Shown: positions 25,829 to 34,403 of the stretch, in pieces
Numbering within the stretch: the first letter of the stretch is position 1
How the letters are laid out: each line of letters starts with the position of its first letter
NCBI RefSeq assembly: GCF_019263595.1
Contig: NZ_JADQDD010000019.1
Location: 1 to 40,143 of the forward strand
Source of the DNA: Pseudonocardia sp. KRD291
Lineage (GTDB): Bacteria; Actinomycetota; Actinomycetes; Mycobacteriales; Pseudonocardiaceae
Direction of reading: 5' to 3'
Length of the DNA stretch: 40,143 nt
The notes under the pieces: generated by a model
The model's database searches: none
What the model was told of the DNA's origin: nothing
Seen by the model: only the letters and a program-made list of their open reading frames with translations
Translations under genes and position numbers: made by a program

Positions 25829-26347
25829 TCAGGTGGTCGACTCGCCGTACATCTGCCCCAGCGGGTCGGAGATGAACTCGATCCGCGCGCCGTCCGGGTC
25901 CTGCGTGTAGATCGACGAACCGGAGTGCACGAAGTACTCGGCACCCCGCTCGTCGAGCCGCGCCTTGATCTCGTGCCAGTGCTGCTCCGGCACCGAGATC
26001 GCGACGTGGTGCAGGCCGCCGAGCACTTCGGCGTACGGCGCGGGCTTCACCCCGGGCAGGTCGAAGAAGGCCAGGCAGTTCCCGTTGCCGACGTCGAAGA
26101 AGAAGTGCGTCGACCCGGCCAGGTCGCGGTTCTCGAACAGCACCGTGACCGGGAAGCCGGCCACGTTCTGGTACCACTCGACAGTTGTCTCCACGTCGGC
26201 GCAGATCAGCGCCGTGTGGTGGATCCCCCGCCCGGTGCTCGCCGGACGGTGGTCGTGCGAGAAGAGGAACTCGTCGCGGACCCGCTCGCGGGCTGCGGCC
26301 AGACTCGTGCGCTCGTCCTCGGTGATCAGCGACGCCTTGTCGGACAC
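25829..26347 (-). CDS. VOC-superfamily (glyoxalase/extradiol dioxygenase-like) protein
   Basis: 172 aa. After a ~40-residue helical leader come two beta-alpha-beta-beta-beta modules. Metal ligands are placed at IHHTAL (~42-47), LHHVAIS (~112-118) and the terminal Glu in ARIEFI (~157-162). This fits a dioxygenase or lyase on a small aromatic or carbonyl substrate, not further defined. The GTG start has AAGGAGA upstream. The gene follows pirin by 33 bp, so the two are probably one operon. Confidence 0.82.
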   Translation of the reverse strand: MSDKASLITEDERTSLAAARERVRDEFLFSHDHRPASTGRGIHHTALICADVETTVEWYQNVAGFPVTVLFENRDLAGSTHFFFDVGNGNCLAFFDLPGVKPAPYAEVLGGLHHVAISVPEQHWHEIKARLDERGAEYFVHSGSSIYTQDPDGARIEFISDPLGQMYGESTT

Positions 26348-26380
26348 TGCGGTCTCCTTCGTTCGGTGTGCGGTCGCGGC

Positions 26381-27151
26381 TCAACCGCCGATGGTGGCGT
26401 GCATCTCCCAGACCAGGATCTCGGAGGCCTCGGTCGCGGTCACCTTCTGTCCCCCGGTCGCGGTGAACCGGACGGCGTCGCCGGCCGCCAGCGGCCCGGC
26501 GCCCTCCAGCACGACCTCGCCGCGCGGGACGAACAGGTGCAGGAACGGCGCCTGCGGCAGCTCGACCTGCTGCCCGGGCCGCAGCCGCGCCGCGTGCAGC
26601 GCGGCGTGCCGGTTGGCGATCCGGATCGCGGTGTCCCCGTCGTGGCGCTCCATCCCGGACGCGACCGGCACCAGCGCCCCGGAGAGCAGCTCGTCGTCGA
26701 TCTCGCGCTGCTCGTAGCCGGGAGTGACGCCGCCGGAGTCGGGCAGGACCCACATCTGCACGAAGTGCACCGGGTCGGTGTGGGTGTCACCGCCCTGCAG
26801 GCGCCAGGAGTCGTTCTTCTCCGAGTGCAGGATCCCGGTGCCCGCGCTCATCCGCTGGGCCAGCCCGGGGTAGATGACACCGGAGTGACCGGTGGAGTCC
26901 TGGTGCACCAGCGAACCCTGCAGCACCCAGGTGACGATCTCCATGTCCCGGTGCGGGTGGGTGTCGAAGCCCTGACCGGCCGTGACGACGTCGTCGTTGT
27001 TCACCATCAGCAGGCCGTGGTGGGTGTTGGCCGGGTCGTAGTGCCCACCGAAGGAGAACGAGTGGTGCGAGTCCAGCCACGGGATCGCCGTCGCGAAGCG
27101 GTCGGCAGCGCGGCGGACGTCGACCCGGGGGGCGGGCGTCGTCTCGGTCAT
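26381..27151 (-). CDS. Pirin-family protein (bicupin)
   Basis: 256 aa. Pirins are metal-binding bicupins; some have quercetinase activity and others act in redox signalling. The N-terminal cupin has the metal His set in DTHPHRDMEIVTWVL (~63-77) and GTGILHSEKN (~104-113). The C-terminal cupin is near FLHLFVPRGEVVLEGAG (~206-222). The ATG at 27151 is chosen since the fold begins there, with GAGAGG ~10 bases upstream. A damaged second copy of the gene lies 1.2 kb upstream. Confidence 0.9.
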   Translation of the reverse strand: MTETTPAPRVDVRRAADRFATAIPWLDSHHSFSFGGHYDPANTHHGLLMVNNDDVVTAGQGFDTHPHRDMEIVTWVLQGSLVHQDSTGHSGVIYPGLAQRMSAGTGILHSEKNDSWRLQGGDTHTDPVHFVQMWVLPDSGGVTPGYEQREIDDELLSGALVPVASGMERHDGDTAIRIANRHAALHAARLRPGQQVELPQAPFLHLFVPRGEVVLEGAGPLAAGDAVRFTATGGQKVTATEASEILVWEMHATIGG

Positions 27152-27175
27152 CGACTCAGATCCTCTCGACAAGTA

Positions 27176-27189
27176 GTTGCAGACGCAAC
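27176..27189. promoter_or_regulatory. Palindrome upstream of pirin
   Basis: GTTGC-AGAC-GCAAC is a perfect inverted repeat 25-38 bases upstream of the pirin ATG, where a repressor would block the promoter. A similar TTGC-N5-GCAA lies at the same distance before the ClC gene. Confidence 0.4.
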
Positions 27190-27254
27190 AACCGATCGGC
27201 GCGTCCCGTCATTCCCGGACCACTATCCCGGATCGGGGGCAGGGCACAGACGTC

Positions 27255-27287
27255 CGCCGCCGGGCACGCGATGCGTGCCCGGCGGCG
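27255..27287. terminator. Perfect 15-bp hairpin after the DUF2382 gene
   Basis: CGCCGCCGGGCACGC (27255-27269) pairs fully with 27273-27287 around a GAT loop. It starts 40 bases after the stop of the minus-strand PRC-barrel/DUF2382 gene and separates it from the pirin promoter. No U tract. Confidence 0.75.
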
Positions 27288-27326
27288 TGGGGGCCGGTGG
27301 TCCGGCCGGCGTGATCGAGACGTCGA

Positions 27327-28127
27327 TCAGTGCCTGTCGCGCCCGTCACGGCCCGACACCTGGTGGTTCGGGTCGTCGACCTCCACCTGCTCCTTGCGGA
27401 CCTCGTCCGAGACCGTGTGGTCCTCGGTCACGGTCCGGGTGTCGAGGCGGACCTTCTCGACGGCCTCGGTGGACTTGTCCACGACCGGGCGCTCGGCGTG
27501 CAGCGTCACCTCGTGGGCGTCCTCACCGATCTTCGCGTTCCCGGCCGCCGGAGTGCCGTCGGCGATCGGCTCGCGCTCGAGCCGCACCTCCTCGTGGCTC
27601 ACCGGCACGGTGACCTGCTGGTCCTCGGTCACGACGTACTTGCGCAGCCGGACCTTGCCGGTCTCCTCGGACTCGGTGCCGACGCGCAGGCGCTCCTCGT
27701 GGCGGGTCATCGAGCCGTTGTCGGCGCGGTCGTGGTCGCGGGTGTCCTCGCGGGTACCGCGGGCGTCCCCGGCTGCGGCCCGGCCGTTGCCGTCGCCGGT
27801 CGCGGTGCGATCGCCGGAGACGTCGTAGTGACGGCGCAGCTCGTCCTCCTCGCGGCCGGACAGGTGCTCCGAGGTCTGGCCGACGTGCGGCGCGTCCTTG
27901 ACCGCGTCCTTCTGCACGCCGAGCGCGACGTCGTCACCCTTGACGTCGGCGCCGTCGAGCGGCACGAAGCTCTCCTTCATGCCGAACAGGCCGGTGTTGA
28001 CCGTGGCCCAGGTCGGAGTGCCGCTGCGCTCGTCGAGGTAGATCTGGCCGATCTTGCCGACCTTCTCGCCCCGGGCGTCGTAGGCCTGCCGGCCGATCAG
28101 CTCGCGGGTCATCTTCTCGGTGATCAT
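27327..28127 (-). CDS. PRC-barrel plus DUF2382 stress-type protein
   Basis: 266 aa. The N-terminal PRC barrel (~8-80) contains GRQAYDARGEKVGKIGQIYLD. A polar, Asp/Arg/Gly-rich linker follows (~85-140). The C-terminal DUF2382 region has two related blocks: HEERLRVGTESEETGKVRLRK with VVTEDQQVTVPV, then EAVEKVRLDTRTVTEDHTVS. Proteins of this composition are common in actinobacteria and Deinococcus-type stress responders; the molecular role is unknown. ATG 28127 has GGAGG ten bases upstream. Confidence 0.85.
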   Translation of the reverse strand: MITEKMTRELIGRQAYDARGEKVGKIGQIYLDERSGTPTWATVNTGLFGMKESFVPLDGADVKGDDVALGVQKDAVKDAPHVGQTSEHLSGREEDELRRHYDVSGDRTATGDGNGRAAAGDARGTREDTRDHDRADNGSMTRHEERLRVGTESEETGKVRLRKYVVTEDQQVTVPVSHEEVRLEREPIADGTPAAGNAKIGEDAHEVTLHAERPVVDKSTEAVEKVRLDTRTVTEDHTVSDEVRKEQVEVDDPNHQVSGRDGRDRH

Positions 28128-28371
28128 TTCTGTTCAGCCTCCGTGGTCGATGTACTCGTGATCGCTGACACAGCCAGGGTCGACGCGACCGGCGCCCGAT
28201 ACACGGGATTCCTGTCCGGCAAGCCCATCGAGGGAGGACCGTGGTCCGGGCGGGGGACCGGGGGCAGGCGTCCGCACGACGCACGGTGACCGGGAACCCG
28301 GGCCGTGCGACCGCTGGTCGTCGGGTTTGCCCGACCACGTCGCGGGGCATGTGCCCGCCCGCCGTCGCCCT

Positions 28372-28652
28372 GTCCCCGGTCGCGGTGAACCCCACGGCGT
28401 CGCCGGCCGCCGGCGGCCCGGCGGCCTCCAGCACGACCTCGCCGCGCGGGACGAACAGGTGCAGGAACGGCGCCTCCGGCAGCTCGACCTGCCGCCCGGG
28501 TTGCACCCCCGCCGCGTGCAGCGCGGCGTGCCGGTTGGCGATCCGGACCGCGGTGTCCCCGTCGTGGCGGTCCATCTCGGACGCGACCGGCACCCGTGCC
28601 CCGGCGGACGTCGACCCGTGGGGCGAGCGTCGTCTCGGTCTTCGTCGCAGTC
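28372..28652 (-). pseudogene. Deleted second copy of the pirin gene
   Basis: The C-terminal cupin part (28372-~28604) matches the intact pirin gene at about 94% (13 differences in ~217 bp by eye). The first ~15 codons (TETTLAPRVDVR) are also present at ~28610-28652. The ~430 bp between are missing, with the join at a shared CGG, and the two parts are in different frames. One C is lost from a run of five (28374-28377 against 26451-26455), which destroys the C-terminal end. Both copies are on the same strand, so they form direct repeats ~1.9 kb apart. The remainder of the gap 28128-28371 shows no gene. Confidence 0.85.
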
Positions 28653-28729
28653 CTCTCGCCTACGCTGGCGGCGCCGGACCTCGGCCCTCCACCACCGCTG
28701 ACTTCCCTCGTTCGGAAGGTGCACGCCAC

Positions 28730-29065
28730 GTGTCACAGAAGGCCTCATTGACCGCACTCGCCCGCGGACAGCTGGAACTGGCCCGGGCCGCGTCCAGCGG
28801 GCGGAGCGCGCACACCGTGTTCGGCGGGAACGAGCACGTCCTGCGCCAGACCCTGATCGCGCTCGCCGCCGGCTACGGCCTCGACGAGCACGACAGCCCC
28901 GGCGACGCGACCGTGCACGTCCTGCACGGACGGGTGCGCCTACGCGCAGGCGACGACAGCTGGGAAGGATCCCCGGGGGACCTGCTCACCGTGCCCGCCG
29001 CCCGGCACAGTCTCGACGCGATCGAGGACTCCGCGGTGCTGCTCACCGTCGGAAAACAGGGCTGA
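28730..29065 (+). CDS. Small single-domain cupin
   Basis: 111 aa. A short helical head (LTALARGQLELARAAS) precedes one cupin barrel with VHVLHGRVRLRAGDDSWEGSPGDLLTVPAARHSL (positions ~60-93), the second cupin motif being G-D-L-x-x-V-P-x-x-x-x-H. The usual His pair of motif one is reduced to a single His, so metal binding is uncertain. The GTG start has GGAAGG upstream. Proteins like this are often found beside stress and redox genes; the substrate is unknown. Confidence 0.78.
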   Translation: MSQKASLTALARGQLELARAASSGRSAHTVFGGNEHVLRQTLIALAAGYGLDEHDSPGDATVHVLHGRVRLRAGDDSWEGSPGDLLTVPAARHSLDAIEDSAVLLTVGKQG

Positions 29066-29368
29066 ACACGCCACCCGGTGCCCGTCGCCGCTCTTGTGAT
29101 CGTGAGGTCGGGAGGAGTACCGGCGACCGGTGCCGCCGAGACCCCACCCATACGGCGCCACGGTGCACGCCTGGTAAACCGGTGGCCCGGGCTGTCGGAC
29201 GTCGTCCCGGTCGGGGCGGCGTCCGACGCACGTCCGCTGGGACAGGAAGACGCGATGTCGGCGCCTCGAGATCGACGTCTGCCGCGCGAGATCGCCGAAG
29301 GACCGAAGAAGGGAGGATCCGGAGTTCGTCCGGCTGTTCCGCCGCGGCGGCTGTCGCGACCTACCCGG
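29066..29368. other. Intergenic stretch between cupin and marR-2
   Basis: 303 bp between convergent genes. An ATG at 29254 with AGGAAGA upstream opens a basic frame that soon runs antisense to marR-2, and I do not accept it as a gene. I see no clear hairpin and no operator. Confidence 0.4.
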
Positions 29369-29854
29369 TCACGAGGTGGTCGTCCAGCCGAGAGACCAGG
29401 CAGCGGTCGACGGGAACTCGCCACCTGCGGCGGCGAACGCGGCGGCACCGGCGCCGAACTGTTGACGCGCCTCGGGCGACATCTGCTCGAGGATCTCGGA
29501 GATCGTGTTACGACGGCTCTGCATGACGTCGTGGACCAGCGCGTGCCCGGCGGGGGTGAGCTCGAGGAGCAGATTACGGCGGTCCGAGGGGTCGTCGCGG
29601 CGGTCGATCAGGTCGGCGGCGACCAGCCGGTCCACGGCGCGGGTGGCGTTCGACGGGTGCACGCCGAGCCGAGCCGCGACACCGTTGAGGTTCATCGAGG
29701 GCTGGCTGGCCAACATGACCAGCACCCGCAACTGGGGCAGGGTCACCGCGTCGGGCGACTCGGCGACCGACCGTGCGCTCAGGGCGACCAGCACCCTGGC
29801 GGCGGCCAGCACCGACTCCACGATCGCGTCCTCCGCTGGAGCCTCGGTGGACAT
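29369..29854 (-). CDS. MarR-family transcriptional regulator
   Basis: 161 aa. The winged helix carries VTLPQLRVLVMLAS (~36-49) and LNGVAARLGVHPSNATRAVDRL (two parts, ~56-77), then the wing with DDPSDRRNLLLELTPAG. The C-terminal tail is Ala/Gly-rich. ATG 29854 has GGAGGGG seven bases upstream. It follows the CBS gene on the same strand by 120 bp. Overlapping palindromes at 29947-29964 may be its own operator. It differs clearly from the MarR at 13.1 kb. Confidence 0.85.
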   Translation of the reverse strand: MSTEAPAEDAIVESVLAAARVLVALSARSVAESPDAVTLPQLRVLVMLASQPSMNLNGVAARLGVHPSNATRAVDRLVAADLIDRRDDPSDRRNLLLELTPAGHALVHDVMQSRRNTISEILEQMSPEARQQFGAGAAAFAAAGGEFPSTAAWSLGWTTTS

Positions 29855-29946
29855 GCCTGTTCCCCTCCCCCCGCGGATCGCGGCGTCACCGGCCGTTCCG
29901 GTGTCCGTGTCGTGCGCGCCCGGTTCCGGGCGGGCGCCGTCGCGCA

Positions 29947-29964
29947 CCAACGTATACGGGCCCG
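29947..29964. promoter_or_regulatory. Overlapping palindromes upstream of marR-2
   Basis: CGTATACG (29949-29956) and ACGGGCCCGT (29954-29963) overlap inside an AACG...CGTT frame, 93-110 bases before the marR-2 ATG and just after the CBS stop. A possible autoregulatory site; no -10 or -35 was assigned. Confidence 0.35.
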
Positions 29965-29974
29965 TTCCCGCCCC

Positions 29975-30421
29975 TCAGGTCCGGGAGATCACCACGTCAC
30001 GCAGGACCGCCACCTCGAGCTTGGCGTCGGCGAGCAGCGACCGCACCACGTCACCGATACTGATCAGCCCGGACAGCTCGCCCGCGCGCACCACCGGCAG
30101 GTGTCGGAACCGCCAGGCGGTCATCGTGTCCATCACCGACGTCAGCTCGTCGGACGGGGCGCAGGTGGGCACCCGGTGCGCCATCAACGACTCCACCGTC
30201 ACCGCCCCCAGGCCGCCGCCGTGCTGGAGCAGCCCCCGCACGATGTCGCCCTCGGTGAGCATCCCGGCCACCTCACGGGCCTGGTCCAGCACGACCAACG
30301 CCCCGATCCTCGGCGGCCCGGCCAGCAAGGCACTCGCCTCGGCGATCGTCGACCACGACCACGCCGTGACCACCTCCCGGCCCTTGCCTGCGAGCACCGT
30401 CTCGACCGTCTTCGCCGTCAT
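29975..30421 (-). CDS. Two-CBS-domain protein
   Basis: 148 aa made up almost entirely of two CBS domains (~5-65 and ~72-135), with GALVVLDQAREVAGMLTEGDIVRG (two adjacent parts) and FRHLPVVRAGELSGLISIGDVV. Such stand-alone Bateman modules bind adenine nucleotides and are typical of actinobacterial dormancy regulons. ATG 30421 follows GGGAGAGG. It lies 100 bp downstream of the ClC gene on the same strand, and that gene has its own CBS pair. Confidence 0.88.
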   Translation of the reverse strand: MTAKTVETVLAGKGREVVTAWSWSTIAEASALLAGPPRIGALVVLDQAREVAGMLTEGDIVRGLLQHGGGLGAVTVESLMAHRVPTCAPSDELTSVMDTMTAWRFRHLPVVRAGELSGLISIGDVVRSLLADAKLEVAVLRDVVISRT

Positions 30422-30521
30422 CGACCTCTCCCGCCGTCCCGCTCGCCCCCACAGTGGCCAGGGCAATGATTGCACATGCGCACGCAAATCGGGAGGCTCG
30501 ATGCGGCCCGCCGCACACCGC

Positions 30522-32360
30522 TCAGCCGCGTACCCGGGGCGCCTTCGGCCACCGCCGCGGGCCGAACGGGCGTTCCCGGTGGTGTTCCTCGGCCAGGTCA
30601 CGCAGGCGCCCGTCGAGCAGGTGCTCGGCAGTGATCAGCCCGGCCAGCCGGGTCGGGTCCTCGCGATCCAGAACGGGAGCCGCGCTGACCGCGGCCTGGG
30701 CGAACCGCGAGGCCACCGCGCGCAGCGTGTCGTCGGCGCGGACCACCAGCGGTTCCGCGACCAGCAACGACTCGACCGTGTTTGCGCCTGCCGGTGGGTG
30801 GACGAGGTGCTGGCGCGGGACGACGCCCACGAGCCGCTCCGCGGTATCGAGGACCGGGAACAGCCGCTGCAGCGGCGCCAGATCGTGTGCCGGGCCGTGG
30901 CGGCGTGCGAGCACGGAGCCGGTCACCGACACGGGCACCGGCAGTGGGTCGGCGATCCCGAGTGTGACCGGGGTGGGGTGCATGACCTCATCGGTGAGCA
31001 GCACCTCGAGCGGATCCACGTCGTACTCGCGGGACAGGTGATAGCCCCGGCGGGCGATCTTCTCGGTGAGCACCGACCGGCGCAGCAGCAGCGCGGAGAC
31101 ACCGTAGGCCGACGCCGAGGCGATCATCAGCGGTAGCAGGGCCGGCCAGGCGTGGGTGAGCTCGAGGGAGAACACCACCCCGGTCAGGGGCGAGCGCATC
31201 ACGCCGCCGACCACGGCCGCCAGACCGCACAGCGCCCAGAACCCGGGCGAGACCGACGACGGGAACACCAGCCCCTCCAGCGCGCCCAGCGCTGCACCGA
31301 TCATGAATACCGGCGCCAGCACCCCGCCGGAGGTGCCCGAGCCCAACGACAACCCCCAGATCAGGCTCTTCACCACCAGAATCCCGATGATCAGGGAGAT
31401 CGTCGCCCGTCCGGTGAGCAGCTCGTCGATCACGTCGTAGCCGACGCCGAGCGCGCGCGGCACGAACAGGCCGCCGACGCCGATGATCAGACCGCCGATC
31501 GCGGGCCACCACATCCAGTGGATCGGCAGCCGCGCGAACGTGTCCTCGGAGAAGTAGACCAGCGCCGTCACCACGACCGCGAGCAGACCGCCGAGCACGC
31601 CGGCCAGCACGCACAGCAGGTCCACCCACGGATCGACCCCGGCCCCGGACATCGACACCGGGAAGATCGGCTCGGATCCCAGCAGCGGCGCGCGCAGGAT
31701 CACCGCGACCGCGACCGCCGCCGAGACCGGCAGGAAGCTGCGGGGCCGCCACTCGAACAGCAGCAGCTCCACCGCCAGCAGGACCGACGCCAGCGGCGCG
31801 TTGAACGTCGCGGCCATCCCCGCTGCTGCACCGGAGACCATCAGCGCCTTGCGCTCGTCGGCCGACAGGTGCAGGTGCTGGGCCAGGATCGACCCGATCG
31901 CGCCCCCGGTCATGATGATCGGGCCCTCCGCCCCGAACGGGCCGCCGCTGCCGATGCTCACCGCAGCGGAGACCGGCTTGAGCACCGCGACCCGCGGCTC
32001 GACCCGGCTGCGCCGCATCAGGATCGCCTCGATCGCCTCCGGCATGCCGTGCCCGCGGATCTTCTCCGAGCCGTAGCGGGCCATCAGCCCGATCACCAGC
32101 CCACCGACGACCGGGGCGAGCAGGACCAGCCACGCCGGGTGATCCACCGAGCCCGGCGCCACCAGCTCGGTGGACACACGCCCGAAGAACACCAGGTTCG
32201 TGATCAGCCCGATCAGACTCAGCAGCGCCCACGCCGCGAGCGCGCCCAGCGCTCCGATCGGGATCGCGCAGGCGATCGTGACCAGCACCCTCGGGGTCAG
32301 CGTGAAATCGCCCAGGCCCGGCCTGGCCGACGCCGCTACGTCAGTCGCTCCGTGAGACAC
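30522..32360 (-). CDS. ClC-family chloride channel/antiporter with C-terminal CBS domains
   Basis: 612 aa. The membrane part (~20-430) has the ClC ion-path motifs: GHGMPE (103-108, the GSGIPE equivalent), GPFGAEGP with gating glutamate E145, and GSGTSGGVLAP (~355). Retention of the gating Glu allows H+/Cl- exchange or gated channel activity. Two CBS domains follow (~465-590). The start GTG 32360 is chosen over a TTG further upstream because GGAGG lies eight bases before it. The gene is divergent from the MprF-like gene and upstream of the CBS and MarR genes. Confidence 0.9.
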   Translation of the reverse strand: MSHGATDVAASARPGLGDFTLTPRVLVTIACAIPIGALGALAAWALLSLIGLITNLVFFGRVSTELVAPGSVDHPAWLVLLAPVVGGLVIGLMARYGSEKIRGHGMPEAIEAILMRRSRVEPRVAVLKPVSAAVSIGSGGPFGAEGPIIMTGGAIGSILAQHLHLSADERKALMVSGAAAGMAATFNAPLASVLLAVELLLFEWRPRSFLPVSAAVAVAVILRAPLLGSEPIFPVSMSGAGVDPWVDLLCVLAGVLGGLLAVVVTALVYFSEDTFARLPIHWMWWPAIGGLIIGVGGLFVPRALGVGYDVIDELLTGRATISLIIGILVVKSLIWGLSLGSGTSGGVLAPVFMIGAALGALEGLVFPSSVSPGFWALCGLAAVVGGVMRSPLTGVVFSLELTHAWPALLPLMIASASAYGVSALLLRRSVLTEKIARRGYHLSREYDVDPLEVLLTDEVMHPTPVTLGIADPLPVPVSVTGSVLARRHGPAHDLAPLQRLFPVLDTAERLVGVVPRQHLVHPPAGANTVESLLVAEPLVVRADDTLRAVASRFAQAAVSAAPVLDREDPTRLAGLITAEHLLDGRLRDLAEEHHRERPFGPRRWPKAPRVRG

Positions 32361-32383
32361 GGACGCATCCTCCGCGACTGCCG

Positions 32384-32396
32384 TTGCAGGGCGCAA
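32384..32396. promoter_or_regulatory. TTGC-N5-GCAA palindrome upstream of the ClC gene
   Basis: TTGC-AGGGC-GCAA lies 24-36 bases upstream of the ClC GTG, in the divergent region with the MprF-like gene. The position resembles that of the pirin palindrome. Confidence 0.3.
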
Positions 32397-32568
32397 TCAA
32401 TGCGATACAGCACACTTTTCCCGGACGGAGTGCCTTCCGCGTCCCGCCGGGCAGGTGTCCGGCCGCGCTCGGTGCCACGACCGGGGCGTGACATCGTTGC
32501 CCGGTGCTCGGCGTCGACATCGCCACGATCCCGTCCGACCCGACGGCCGCCGTCGTGGGCGCACCGTG

Positions 32569-34386
32569 GTGAACCGGCCCGGGACGACGGGTACCGACCC
32601 CGGCGAACAGCGGTCCGCGCGCGCGTCGTCCGTCGTCCCCGACCCGGAAGCCCGGCGCCGGCGGTCCTCGATCGCAGCCACCGTGCGCGCGGTCGTCTGG
32701 TTCGCGCGGCTGGTCGCGCTGTTCACGATCGCCACCGCCGTCCTGCCCGCGCCGCGCCGGATGTTCGGTGGCGAGCTGCGCAGCTCGCTCGGGCTGCCGC
32801 CCTCGGTCGGCCTGGCCGGCACGGTCCTGACCCTGGTCGCGGGCGTGGCGGTGCTGCTGCTGGCCACCGGGCTGCGCCGGCGCAAGCAGCGCGCGTGGTG
32901 GCTGGCCGTCGTCACCACCGCGGGGCTGACCGTGGTCAACCTGCTGCACGTGGTCGACGAGCGCCGCGGGCTCGTCGCCACGGTCGCCACCGTCGCGCTG
33001 CTGGTCGCGCTCTACCTGACCCGGCGCTACTTCGTGGCCCGGCAGGACCCCGGCGGTCTGGGCCGCGCGGTCCGCACCCTCGCGGAGTTCGCCCTGTCCG
33101 GCTTCGTACTGGTCTGGGTCCTGCTGGCGCTCAACCACCGGCGCCTGGAGGGCCGGCCGGGGTGGGGGCAGGAGGCCGCGCACTCCGCGCTGTCGCTCGT
33201 CGGGGTGTCCGGCCCGATCGGTTTCCGGGCCGCCTGGCTCGACGACCTGACGGCCACCATCGGCCTGACGTTCGGCGTCGTCGCGATCGTCGTCGCCGGC
33301 TATCACCTGCTGCGTTCCCCCGAGCCGCGGCCGAGCCTCACGCCCGACGACGAGGAGCGGCTGCGCGCCCTGCTGGCCCGCGGCGGAGACTCCCTGGGCT
33401 ACTTCGCGCTGCGCCGGGACAAGGGCGCGGTGTTCTCCCCCGGCGGCAGGTCCGCGGTGTCCTACCGGGTGCTGGCCGGGGTGGCGCTGGCCTCCGGCGA
33501 CCCGGTCGGCGACGTCGGCGCCTGGCCCGGCGCGATCGAGGCGTTCCTCGAGGCCTGCCTGCAGAACGCCTGGTCGCCGGCCGTCCTCGGGTGCTCGGAG
33601 CGGGGCGCCACGGCGTGGGCGAAGGCGGGGCTGGACGCGCTCGAGCTCGGCGACGAGGCGGTGCTCGACTCCGCCACTTTCTCCCTGGACGGGCGGCCGA
33701 TGCGCAGCGTGCGCCAGGCCGTCAACCGGATGAACCGGGCCGGGCACACCGCCGTCGTCCACCGCCTGTGCGACCTCGACGAGCCCGAGCGCGCCGCGAT
33801 CGCCGCGCGCGCACACCGCTGGCGCGCCGACGAGTGCGGCACCGGTTCCCGTTCCGCCGACGCCCCTGTCGAGCGCGGCTACTCGATGGCGCTGTCCCGG
33901 GTCGCGGACCCGGCCGACCCGCAGACGGTGCTGGTCACCGCCGACCGCGACGGCGCACCGTGCGGCCTGCTCCAGCTCGTCCCGTGGGGGCCGGACGGTC
34001 TGTCGCTGGACCTGATGGTGCGCGCCGCCGATGCCGACAACGGCGTCAACGAGCTGCTGATCGCCGAGCTGATGGCGGCCGCGCCGCGGCTGGGCGTGCG
34101 CCGGGTGTCGCTGAACTTCGCGGTGTTCCGCTCCGCGCTCGAGCGCGGGGAACGGATCGGCGCCGGTCCGGTGGCGCGGTCCTGGGCGCGGCTGCTGCGG
34201 ATCGCGTCGCGCTGGTGGCAGATCGACTCGCTGTACCGCTTCAACGCGAAGTTCCGGCCCGAGTGGACGCCGCGCTACATCATGTTCCCGGCGGTGCGCG
34301 ACCTGCCGCGGATCCTGTTCGTGGTGCTGGAGGCCGAGGGCTTCGGCGGGCGCCCGTCGGCCCTGCTGCGGGTCCTGCGCCGCTGA
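32569..34386 (+). CDS. MprF/LysX-like membrane protein with DUF2156 aminoacyl-lipid synthase domain
   Basis: 605 aa. The N-terminal ~250 residues hold about six membrane segments. The C-terminal ~330 residues are the DUF2156 GNAT-fold domain of MprF and LysX (GYFALRRDKGAVFSPGG, VLGCSERG, RQAVNRMNRAG, and SLYRFNAKFRPEW near the end). These enzymes transfer an amino acid, usually lysine, from tRNA to phosphatidylglycerol, which protects against cationic peptides and acid. Mycobacterial LysX has an extra lysyl-tRNA synthetase part, absent here. The GTG at 32569 is one of several possible starts (32566, 32488). Confidence 0.83.
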   Translation: MNRPGTTGTDPGEQRSARASSVVPDPEARRRRSSIAATVRAVVWFARLVALFTIATAVLPAPRRMFGGELRSSLGLPPSVGLAGTVLTLVAGVAVLLLATGLRRRKQRAWWLAVVTTAGLTVVNLLHVVDERRGLVATVATVALLVALYLTRRYFVARQDPGGLGRAVRTLAEFALSGFVLVWVLLALNHRRLEGRPGWGQEAAHSALSLVGVSGPIGFRAAWLDDLTATIGLTFGVVAIVVAGYHLLRSPEPRPSLTPDDEERLRALLARGGDSLGYFALRRDKGAVFSPGGRSAVSYRVLAGVALASGDPVGDVGAWPGAIEAFLEACLQNAWSPAVLGCSERGATAWAKAGLDALELGDEAVLDSATFSLDGRPMRSVRQAVNRMNRAGHTAVVHRLCDLDEPERAAIAARAHRWRADECGTGSRSADAPVERGYSMALSRVADPADPQTVLVTADRDGAPCGLLQLVPWGPDGLSLDLMVRAADADNGVNELLIAELMAAAPRLGVRRVSLNFAVFRSALERGERIGAGPVARSWARLLRIASRWWQIDSLYRFNAKFRPEWTPRYIMFPAVRDLPRILFVVLEAEGFGGRPSALLRVLRR

Positions 34387-34403
34387 GCGGACGCGCGGCT
34401 GCG

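Noticed and set aside
29254..29470. Basic frame MSAPRDRRLPRE and onward after the cupin gene
   Set aside because: It has a fair ribosome site but runs antisense through marR-2 with shadow-like composition.
29502..29514. ATCGT-GTT-ACGAC, nearly the regulon operator
   Set aside because: It lies inside the marR-2 coding region where the codons explain it, and it has one mismatch. Kept out of the regulon.
9613..34386. Integrated phage, plasmid or insertion sequence
   Set aside because: No transposase, integrase, replication gene or attachment-like repeats were found, although the region looks accessory. The tRNA-Arg at its left edge shows no repeated 3' end that I could find downstream.
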